Of a stretch of DNA of 5,699 nucleotides, positions 1 to 5,149 are shown one piece after another. The notes under the pieces are model-generated. The model saw only the letters and a program-made list of their open reading frames with translations. It was not told the DNA's origin and ran no database searches. Numbering within the stretch: the stretch's first letter is position 1; every line of letters begins with the position of its first letter. The position numbers and the translations under genes were made by a program. The stretch comes from Clostridia bacterium. Its GTDB lineage: Bacteria; Bacillota; Clostridia; Oscillospirales; CAG-272. The stretch covers positions 1 through 5,699 of the forward strand of contig JAFTLM010000342.1 of assembly GCA_017455945.1 (NCBI GenBank), in the 5' to 3' direction.

Positions 1-1
1 A

Positions 2-85
2 GCCTTGACTCGCACCCACTGGCGTGGGGGCTCTTATGGGTGCGGTGCGAACACACCCTTCGCCGTAATTTATCTGACAAAATAA
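2..85 (+). CDS. Possible 3' end of an unidentified protein gene (partial, cut by window start)
   Basis: A plus-strand frame is open from the first bases to a TAA at 83-85 and would encode a 27-residue tail ending in NTPFAVIYLTK, with the glycine-rich stretch RGGSYGCGAN before it. The stop lies six bases before a strong hairpin terminator, which is where a gene end would be expected. By memory only, the RGGS-aromatic-xx-GAN-xxx-FA pattern recalls the C-terminal ends of some C-type-lectin-fold or phage-tail-like proteins of Firmicutes; this is too short to assign a function. A second plus-strand frame is also open across this stretch, so an open frame alone is weak evidence. It could equally be non-coding sequence. 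Confidence 0.4.
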   Translation, partial: ALTRTHWRGGSYGCGANTPFAVIYLTK

Positions 86-119
86 AAAAAGAGCTGTCTT
101 GTCAAGACAGCTCCTTTTT
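84..119 (-). terminator. Bidirectional intrinsic terminator after the DUF362 gene
   Basis: A perfect 10-bp stem, gagctgtctt (91-100) with aagacagctc (104-113), closes a 3-base loop. Read on the minus strand it is followed by a run of seven T (complement of 84-90), and it begins only 8 bases past the DUF362 stop. Read on the plus strand it is followed by five T (115-119), so it could also end transcription of a gene arriving from the left. Confidence 0.9.
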
Positions 120-120
120 A

Positions 121-984
121 TCATATTTCCACAAGCTCGTAATCGGTGCTTCCCACGCCAAGCTTTTCGGCGGCATTTACCGTAAGAATACCGTTTCGGC
201 TCTCGATTCGCTCGATAAGGTGCCCCTTTCTCGGTGCGTCACAGGCGTAGACCAGATCCACGCACGCTTTGTCTACCGCAACGGGGTCAAGAGAGGCAAG
301 TACCCCTATATCGGGAATACACGGATCTTCCGCAACCGCACAGCAGTCGCAATCCACCGACATATTTTTCATCACGTTGACGTAGGCACACTTCCTGCCG
401 AAGTATTCAACCACCGAAAGTGCCGCGTCCGCCATAGACTCAAGAAAAGAATCGTGATCGGCAGTCCACTTTTTGTCGGGCTCGCCGGCACCGTGTATAT
501 ACGCCTTTCCAAAAGAAGACGCTACACCTATGGAAAGCTGCTTCAAGGCACCACCGAAACCGCCCATAGGATGCCCTTTAAAATGTGAGAGCACCAGCAT
601 GGAATCGTAGTTTTCGATATCCTTTCCCACGTAATTTTTCTTTATACGCCTACCTTCGGGAATATCAAGAACTCTGTCGGGGCCCTCGGCGTCAAGAATA
701 TCCACGTCAAAATATTTCGTCCAACCGTGATATTCCATAAGCCTTCTGTGCCTATCGGTAACGTCACGCTCGCCTCGGTAGGCAGTGTTACACTCGACCA
801 CCGTTCCGCCCACAAGCTCGATAATCTGACGCCAAAACTCGGGACCGATAAAATTCTGATTTCCCTTCTCTCCCGAATGAAGCTTTACGGCAACCCTTGA
901 GCCAAGCTCCGCGTCCAGCTTTTCGTATACGGCAACCACACCCTCGGGAGTGAGATTCTTAGTAAAATACACCTTTGATTTCAT
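121..984 (-). CDS. DUF362 domain-containing protein
   Basis: This 287-residue protein belongs to the DUF362 family, whose biochemical role is not established; some members carry iron-sulfur clusters. Family-like signatures are VAVKLHSGEKGN (31-42), HFKGH (134-138), GGFGGALKQLSIGVASSFGK (141-160), a cysteine cluster C212, C214, C215, C222 just before DIG (225-227), and DPVAVDKACVDL (233-244). Larger relatives of about 370 residues hold a ferredoxin-like segment with CxxCxxC motifs; I see none here, so this is a short form. There is no signal peptide or membrane segment, so it should be cytoplasmic. The ATG at 984 has GGAAGGAG seven bases upstream, inside the end of nth, and follows the nth stop by one base, which suggests translational coupling. 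A strong terminator follows. Cofactor binding by the cysteines is inference. Confidence 0.85.
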   Translation of the reverse strand: MKSKVYFTKNLTPEGVVAVYEKLDAELGSRVAVKLHSGEKGNQNFIGPEFWRQIIELVGGTVVECNTAYRGERDVTDRHRRLMEYHGWTKYFDVDILDAEGPDRVLDIPEGRRIKKNYVGKDIENYDSMLVLSHFKGHPMGGFGGALKQLSIGVASSFGKAYIHGAGEPDKKWTADHDSFLESMADAALSVVEYFGRKCAYVNVMKNMSVDCDCCAVAEDPCIPDIGVLASLDPVAVDKACVDLVYACDAPRKGHLIERIESRNGILTVNAAEKLGVGSTDYELVEI

Positions 985-985
985 A

Positions 986-1630
986 TTACTTCTCCTTCCG
1001 ACCGTGTTTGCACAACTCTTTCAGAACACATTCGCCGCATTTTGGCGAACGAGCCGTACACACGTCTCTTCCAAATTGAACTATTCTGTGGCAAAAATCG
1101 CTCTGCTCCTCGGGGGCTATAAGAGACGACATTATTTTTTCGGTCTTTAGTGGATCCTTGTTGCTTTCGGGATAGGCACCCAGCCTTCCGCATATTCTTA
1201 TGCAGTGGGTGTCGGCTACAACAGCGGGCTTCTTATAAATATCGCCCAAAAGCAGGTTCGCAATCTTTCGCCCAACTCCCGGAAACTTCAAAAGCTCGTC
1301 CATTTCGTCGGGCAAAACACCATTGTAGTCGTCCACAAGCATAGCACAAGCGTCCTTAATATTTGCCGCTTTTGTTCGGAACAATCCGCACGGTCTGACA
1401 ATATTTTCTATATTCTCAATATCCCCCTCCGCAAGTGCCTCAGCAGTGGGATATTTTTCAAAAAGCTCTCTGCAAACTATATTTACCCTTGCATCGGTAC
1501 ACTGTGCCGACAGCCGCCCCATTACTAAAAGCTTCCAGGGTTCACCCCCAAATTCAAGTGCGCAGGTTGCGTCGGGGTAAAGCTTTTTCAATTCTTCAAC
1601 TATCTTTTTAAAATTTTCTTTCTTCGTCAT
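986..1630 (-). CDS. nth: Endonuclease III (DNA glycosylase/AP lyase)
   Basis: Base-excision repair enzyme that removes oxidised pyrimidines and cuts the DNA at the resulting abasic site. The 214-residue product has the helix-hairpin-helix LLKFPGVGRKIAN (113-125) with the Schiff-base lysine K122, the catalytic aspartate D140 in VADTHCIRICGRL, and a C-terminal [4Fe-4S] loop with the classic spacing C191-x6-C198-x2-C201-x5-C207. Length matches the family (about 210). The frame runs upstream to a TTG at 1693, but the added 21 residues would be encoded by the terminator-like hairpin at 1646-1676 and are not expected from homologues, which begin close to MTKKENFKKI; I therefore choose the ATG at 1630. 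No Shine-Dalgarno sequence is visible before it (leader ..GCAAAAATAAAA), which is odd. One base separates its stop from the DUF362 start. Confidence 0.93.
   Translation of the reverse strand: MTKKENFKKIVEELKKLYPDATCALEFGGEPWKLLVMGRLSAQCTDARVNIVCRELFEKYPTAEALAEGDIENIENIVRPCGLFRTKAANIKDACAMLVDDYNGVLPDEMDELLKFPGVGRKIANLLLGDIYKKPAVVADTHCIRICGRLGAYPESNKDPLKTEKIMSSLIAPEEQSDFCHRIVQFGRDVCTARSPKCGECVLKELCKHGRKEK
992..999 (-). promoter_or_regulatory. Ribosome binding site of the DUF362 gene inside nth
   Basis: GGAAGGAG on the minus strand lies seven bases before the DUF362 ATG and is made from the last codons of nth (Arg-Lys-Glu-Lys-stop). The arrangement TAA-T-ATG places ribosomes ending nth directly on the next start, supporting the 984 start and co-translation. 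Confidence 0.8.
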
Positions 1631-1645
1631 TTTTATTTTTGCAAA

Positions 1646-1676
1646 AACAGGCTGTTTTAAAGTGAAACAGCCTGTT
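1646..1676 (-). terminator. Intrinsic terminator-like hairpin between mreC and nth
   Basis: A perfect 12-bp stem, aacaggctgttt (1646-1657) with aaacagcctgtt (1665-1676), encloses a 7-base loop. In the minus-strand direction it starts three bases after the mreC stop and its 3' arm runs into five consecutive T (1647-1643). It should end much of the tkt-mreC transcript. The T run is short and is followed by GCAAAAA, so partial readthrough into nth, 13 bases beyond the run, is possible. Confidence 0.75.
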
Positions 1677-1679
1677 CGT

Positions 1680-2492
1680 TTATTTTCTGCCAACTATCAT
1701 CACTCTGGAAACTCTGTCGAAATCAACATCGGGTTTTATTATGGCGGTTATTGTTCTGGCTGTTTCGTCAAAGCGTTTTTCAACAACCGTCCCTATGGAA
1801 AATCCATACGGATACACACTTCCCTCACCTGAGGAAATTATCTTGTCGCCAACCTCTATATCGGCAAATTCATTGATGTAATTCATCGCACAGTTGCCCT
1901 CGCCGCGAAGCCCCAGAGAACCTTCGACAATTCCCCTCGCTCCGCTTTCGGCACACAGTGCACCTACCGAACCCGAGTTTTCAAGAATAGTGGAAACCTT
2001 ACACCAATTAAGCCCGACAGACTCCACCCGTCCGACCACACAGCCCTCGGAAACCACCGCCATATCACGCTCAACTCCGTCAAGCGAGCCCTTATTAAGC
2101 GTATACAGCGTCATATAGCTGTTACTTTCTCTGCCCACAATGTGAGCCGATATCATATTATATTCACCCAGCTCGTCACTCACACCCAAAAACTCTCTCA
2201 TCCAGGCGTTTTCTCCCTCAAGGTCCTCTAAGTGTGCCTGCCTTGCCTCAAGCTCCGCCACACGTTTTGACAGAGCCTCGTTTTCTCTTTTTAAATTGTC
2301 AAATTCTCCGAAATAATCACCGAATCCGTCAATGGTGTCCCCCACGAAAGAAAACGCCCATCTGAAAGGAGTTGCCGCCACACCCAGAATATTCTGACCC
2401 GGTGTAACAAGCCCCCACGCGGCGATAACCGAATAGAAAACGGCAAGAAAAACCGCGACGAGTATCATTATTTTGGCAAATCTGTCTTTCAC
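1680..2492 (-). CDS. mreC: Rod shape-determining protein MreC
   Basis: MreC is a bitopic membrane protein that links the cytoplasmic MreB filament system to the extracytoplasmic peptidoglycan elongation machinery. The 270-residue product shows the whole family layout: a short basic N-terminus, one membrane helix (about 7-29), a coiled coil (about 63-104, ending in LEGENAWMREFLG), and a two-lobed beta domain (about 110-268) with IVGRESNSYMTLYTLNKGS, VVSEGCVVGRV and the late YPYGFSIGTVV motif. The start is GTG at 2492 with AGGAGG eight bases upstream; the frame starts nowhere better. It follows tktC by 72 bases in the same direction and ends at a hairpin terminator. The usual partners mreB and mreD are not next to it: its neighbours are transketolase and nth. 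Confidence in the family is high. Confidence 0.95.
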   Translation of the reverse strand: MKDRFAKIMILVAVFLAVFYSVIAAWGLVTPGQNILGVAATPFRWAFSFVGDTIDGFGDYFGEFDNLKRENEALSKRVAELEARQAHLEDLEGENAWMREFLGVSDELGEYNMISAHIVGRESNSYMTLYTLNKGSLDGVERDMAVVSEGCVVGRVESVGLNWCKVSTILENSGSVGALCAESGARGIVEGSLGLRGEGNCAMNYINEFADIEVGDKIISSGEGSVYPYGFSIGTVVEKRFDETARTITAIIKPDVDFDRVSRVMIVGRK

Positions 2493-2521
2493 ACCGTTTT
2501 CCTCCTTTTGAACTTATTCAA

Positions 2522-2554
2522 GAAAAGCGTCGAAATTACATCCGCACGCTTTTC
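2522..2554 (-). repeat. Inverted repeat (hairpin) between tktC and mreC
   Basis: gaaaagcgt (2522-2530) and acgcttttc (2546-2554) form a perfect 9-bp stem with a 15-base loop in the 72-base gap. On the minus strand the 3' arm is followed by TTGAATAAG, not a T run, so it is a poor terminator. It may stabilise or separate the tkt message from the mreC part; the AGGAGG of mreC lies 16 bases further on, outside the stem. Confidence 0.5.
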
Positions 2555-2564
2555 CATACAATTC

Positions 2565-3506
2565 TTATTTCTTGAGAGTGACAGCCGCCAAAGCCTTCTC
2601 CACAATCTTTTCGGGAGTAAGACCGTACATTTCAAGAAGCGGCGGAACCTTACCCGAGTGACCGTATTTGTCCTCAACGCCAACGCGAAGCACGGGAACG
2701 GGATAATTCTCGCTTACCACCTCGGCAACCGCACCGCCGAGACCGCCGATAATATTGTGCTCTTCTGCGGTCACAATAGCGCCTGTCTCTTTTGCCGCCT
2801 TAACAATAATTTCCTTATCGATAGGCTTAATTGTATGTATATTTACAACTCTCGCGGCAATCCCCTGCTCCTTGAGCATCTGTGCCGCCTCAAGCGCCAT
2901 ACTCACCATAAGACCGGTTGCAACAATGGTAACGTCGCTTCCCGCAAGGAGCTCAACGCCCTTTCCAACCTCAAACTTATAGTTGGGAGTATCGTTGATA
3001 ACCGGAACGGCAAATCTTCCGAATCTCATATAAACCGGACCGTCAATATTAAGCGCCGCCTCAACCGCAGCTCTCGCCTCAACGGCGTCGGAGGGGTTGA
3101 TAATGGTCATTCCGGGAATTGTTCTCATAAGAGCGATATCCTCGTTACACTGGTGTGTAGCACCGTCCTCTCCAACGGTAATACCCGCGTGAGTTGCACC
3201 GATTTTTACGTTAAGATGAGGGTAACCGATGGAGTTTCTCACCTGCTCAAAGGCTCTTCCTGCCGCGAACATTGCGAAAGTGGACGCAAAAACCGGCTTG
3301 CCGGTAGATGCGATACCTGCCGCAACGCTCATCATATTACCCTCTGCGATACCGCAGTCGAAAAATCTTTCGGGAAAAGCTTTTTTGAAATAAAGAGTCT
3401 TTGTCGCCTCCGCAAGGTCTGCGTCAAGGACGACGAAATCATATTTTTCGCCAAGCTCGGCAAGCGCCTTGCCGTAGGCTTCTCTGGTTGCTATTTTTTC
3501 TGCCAT
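2565..3506 (-). CDS. Transketolase, C-terminal subunit (split enzyme)
   Basis: Second half of a two-gene transketolase, holding the pyrimidine-binding and C-terminal domains of this thiamine-diphosphate enzyme, which moves two-carbon ketol units between pentose and other sugar phosphates. The 313 residues include the cofactor-activating glutamate E55 in DCGIAEGNMMSVAAGIA, then THAGITVGEDGATHQCNEDIALMR (105-128, shown in part: substrate and cofactor contacts), and the C-terminal domain with ATGLMVSMALEA (196-207) and TAEEHNIIGGLGGAVAE (246-262). About 310 residues is normal for this subunit. ATG at 3506 has AGGAGG eight bases upstream, and the first A of that site is also the last base of the tktN stop codon, 13 bases before the start, so the two subunits are tightly co-expressed. 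1-deoxyxylulose-5-phosphate synthase has a similar fold, but it is one long chain; the split form and motifs favour transketolase. Confidence 0.95.
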   Translation of the reverse strand: MAEKIATREAYGKALAELGEKYDFVVLDADLAEATKTLYFKKAFPERFFDCGIAEGNMMSVAAGIASTGKPVFASTFAMFAAGRAFEQVRNSIGYPHLNVKIGATHAGITVGEDGATHQCNEDIALMRTIPGMTIINPSDAVEARAAVEAALNIDGPVYMRFGRFAVPVINDTPNYKFEVGKGVELLAGSDVTIVATGLMVSMALEAAQMLKEQGIAARVVNIHTIKPIDKEIIVKAAKETGAIVTAEEHNIIGGLGGAVAEVVSENYPVPVLRVGVEDKYGHSGKVPPLLEMYGLTPEKIVEKALAAVTLKK

Positions 3507-3519
3507 TTTTTCGTCCTCC

Positions 3520-4356
3520 TTATATATTCTTCATAGCCTCGGTTATCTCACTAACCGCCTGCTCGTAAAGCTCATCATTAGGCGCGGAGCCGTGCCACTT
3601 AACTTCATTTTCCATATAGGACACGCCCTTACCCTTAACCGATTTAGCAATAATGGCTGTGGGCTTACCCTTAACCGTCTTTGCCTCCTCGAATGCCTTT
3701 TCAAGCTGTTCGAAGTCGTGCGCGTCAACCGAAATAACGTGGAAACCGAAAGCCTCAAACTTCTTGTCGTGAGGTGTGGGGTTCATAACCTCGGCAACCG
3801 GGCCGTCTATCTGAAGACCGTTCCAGTCAACGATAACGCAAAGGTTGTCCAGCTTATAGTGGGCCGCGAACATAGCCGCCTCCCAAACCTGCCCCTCCTC
3901 GCTCTCGCCGTCTCCCACAACGGTGTAAACGCGGTAATTCTTCTTGTCCACCTTGCCCGCAAGTGCCATTCCGCAAGCCGAGGAAATACCGAGTCCGAGC
4001 GAGCCTGCGCTCATATCAACACCGGGAATTATCTTCATATCGGGGTGCCCCTGAAGGAAACTGTCCACGTGACGGAGGTTTTTAAGCTCCGCACGGTCGA
4101 AGAAGCCCTTTTCCGCAAGAGCCGCGTAAAGACCGGGGGCGGTGTGTCCTTTGGAAAGCACAAAGCGGTCACGGTCGGGGTTCTTGGGATTTTTGGGGTC
4201 AACGTTGAGTTCCTTGAAGTAAAGATAGGTAAGTATTTCGGCGATAGAAAGCGATCCGCCCGGATGACCCGAAGCAGCCGCGTGAACGCCTTCGAGAATA
4301 CCGAGACGAATCTTCGCCGCAGTAGTCTTTAAGCTTTTAAGTTCATTCTGGTTCAT
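3520..4356 (-). CDS. Transketolase, N-terminal subunit (split enzyme)
   Basis: First half of the split transketolase, carrying the diphosphate-binding domain for thiamine diphosphate. In the 278-residue product, ASGHPGGSL (28-35), LSKGH (68-72), MSAGSLGLGIS (115-125), the cofactor and metal motif GDGESEEGQVWEAA (148-161) continuing to NLCVIVDWN (171-179), and the late KGKGVSYMEN with WHG (254-256) are all present and intact. It needs the tktC product to form the active site between subunits; both are cytoplasmic. The frame stays open upstream to 4515, but the extra 53 residues are unlike transketolase, overlap the promoter, and lack a ribosome site. The ATG at 4356 has AAAGGAAGG eight bases upstream and matches the family start. 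Transcription is probably from the consensus promoter at 4399-4427. Confidence 0.95.
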   Translation of the reverse strand: MNQNELKSLKTTAAKIRLGILEGVHAAASGHPGGSLSIAEILTYLYFKELNVDPKNPKNPDRDRFVLSKGHTAPGLYAALAEKGFFDRAELKNLRHVDSFLQGHPDMKIIPGVDMSAGSLGLGISSACGMALAGKVDKKNYRVYTVVGDGESEEGQVWEAAMFAAHYKLDNLCVIVDWNGLQIDGPVAEVMNPTPHDKKFEAFGFHVISVDAHDFEQLEKAFEEAKTVKGKPTAIIAKSVKGKGVSYMENEVKWHGSAPNDELYEQAVSEITEAMKNI

Positions 4357-4364
4357 ATGAAAAG

Positions 4365-4373
4365 CCTTCCTTT
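4365..4373 (-). promoter_or_regulatory. Ribosome binding site that fixes the tktN start
   Basis: AAAGGAAGG on the minus strand lies eight bases before the ATG at 4356. It sits between the predicted transcription start and that ATG, and excludes the longer upstream reading. Confidence 0.75.
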
Positions 4374-4398
4374 CAAAAAGCATTTTTTTACAATTACC

Positions 4399-4427
4399 AT
4401 TATACATCATAAAATCCGAATTGTCAA
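4399..4427 (-). promoter_or_regulatory. Promoter of the tktN-tktC-mreC transcript
   Basis: On the minus strand, TTGACA (complement of 4422-4427) and TATAAT (complement of 4399-4404) are both exact sigma-A consensus hexamers with a 17-base spacer (4405-4421). The expected transcription start is near 4392, giving a leader of about 36 bases before the tktN ATG. The spacer and -35 overlap a PurBox-like sequence on the opposite strand at 4412-4424. Confidence 0.85.
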
Positions 4428-4544
4428 GATTATATTCCGCCCTCGGGTACAAAACTTTTGCACAGGGAACATAAATTGGTAAATTGTAACAACAAAATAC
4501 GGCATTTTTTTGCAAAATTGTATGCGTATTTTTCGTCTATCTAC

Positions 4545-4573
4545 TTGATTTTTCGGGGTATTTGTGTTATTAT
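4545..4573 (+). promoter_or_regulatory. Promoter of purE-purF
   Basis: TTGATT (4545-4550), a 17-base spacer, and TATTAT (4568-4573) with an extended -10 TG at 4565-4566 form a good sigma-A promoter. The expected start is near 4580, leaving a leader of about 48 bases, too short for a purine riboswitch. The rest of the divergent gap (4428-4544) is AT-rich with a short palindrome TTTTGCAAAA at 4508-4517 and no other structure that I can support. Confidence 0.75.
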
Positions 4574-4588
4574 ATATAAGTGGTAATA

Positions 4589-4612
4589 TTTTTTAGGCCC
4601 AATCCTGAAAAA
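4589..4612 (+). promoter_or_regulatory. Leader hairpin just upstream of the purE ribosome site
   Basis: ttttttagg (4589-4597) can pair with cctgaaaaa (4604-4612), including one G-U pair, around a 6-base loop. The stem is mostly A-U and therefore weak. It ends two bases before the AAAGGA ribosome site (4615-4620), so it might affect ribosome access. No U-tract follows, so it is not a terminator. A regulatory role is speculation. Confidence 0.3.
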
Positions 4613-4627
4613 AGAAAGGATACATAA

Positions 4628-5122
4628 ATGAAAAAAGTAGGAATTATTATGGGAAGCGACAGCGACCTTCCCGTAGTCGAAAAAGCTATCAACACACTCA
4701 AGGAATACGGCGTGCCCTTTGAGGTTCACGTTTATTCGGCACACAGAACCCCCGCAGAATCGGGCGAGTTCTCACGTAACGCACGTGCAAACGGCTTTGG
4801 TGCAATCATCGCCGCCGCAGGTATGGCGGCTCACCTGGCAGGTGCCATTGCCGCAAACACCACTCTACCCGTTATCGGAATCCCTGTAAAGGGCGGTGTA
4901 CTTGACGGAATGGACGCACTTCTTGCCACGGTTCAGATGCCCACGGGTATGCCGGTTGCTACGGTTGCGGTAAACGGTGCGGCAAACGCGGCACTCCTTG
5001 CAATACAGATACTTGCTGTAGAGGACGCGGAGCTTGCCAAGAAGCTGGATGAGTCTCGCAAGGCAGGCACCGAAAAGGTTCTCGCTAAGAACGCAGCCAT
5101 AGAGGCACAATTCAACAGATAA
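4628..5122 (+). CDS. purE: N5-carboxyaminoimidazole ribonucleotide mutase (PurE, class I)
   Basis: Purine synthesis enzyme that rearranges N5-CAIR to CAIR in the cytoplasm. The 164-residue product has the family landmarks in order: MGSDSDLP (8-15) for phosphate and substrate binding, SAHRTP (37-42) with the catalytic-type histidine H39, AAAGMAAHLAGAIAANTTLP (62-81), and VQMPTGMPVATVAVNGAANA (102-121). The length is typical of bacterial PurE. Class I PurE normally needs PurK to make N5-CAIR; purK is not in this window. The ATG at 4628 follows AAAGGA by seven bases. It is divergent from the transketolase genes and is followed 27 bases later by purF in the same direction, so the two probably share a transcript. 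The class I call rests on overall resemblance to bacterial PurE. Confidence 0.96.
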   Translation: MKKVGIIMGSDSDLPVVEKAINTLKEYGVPFEVHVYSAHRTPAESGEFSRNARANGFGAIIAAAGMAAHLAGAIAANTTLPVIGIPVKGGVLDGMDALLATVQMPTGMPVATVAVNGAANAALLAIQILAVEDAELAKKLDESRKAGTEKVLAKNAAIEAQFNR

Positions 5123-5149
5123 CCCCACAGATATACGGAGATACCAAAA

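Noticed and set aside
40..588. Plus-strand open frame running from the left edge into the DUF362 gene
   Set aside because: It crosses the terminator hairpin and then runs antisense to the conserved DUF362 gene; the product is basic and lacks a recognisable domain.
2508..3536. Long plus-strand open frame of 342 codons opposite tktC
   Set aside because: It lies fully antisense to a clearly conserved transketolase subunit, its product is rich in Asn, His, Cys and Arg with no recognisable domain, and it is the codon-bias shadow of the real gene.
3592..4332. Plus-strand open frame of 246 codons opposite tktN
   Set aside because: Antisense to tktN, low-complexity composition, no family resemblance and no fitting ribosome site.
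4357..4515. Upstream extension of tktN by 53 codons
   Set aside because: It would translate through the consensus promoter and the likely transcription start, lacks resemblance to transketolase, and the ATG at 4356 has a good ribosome site.
4519..4532. Possible catabolite-response (cre) element around tgtatgcgtatttt
   Set aside because: Four mismatches to the cre consensus, including both bases of the closing CA; no dyad symmetry.
4548..4560. Possible second, inverted PurBox in the purE promoter
   Set aside because: Only about 9 of 13 positions fit and it lies over 120 bases from the other candidate, unlike the known paired spacing.
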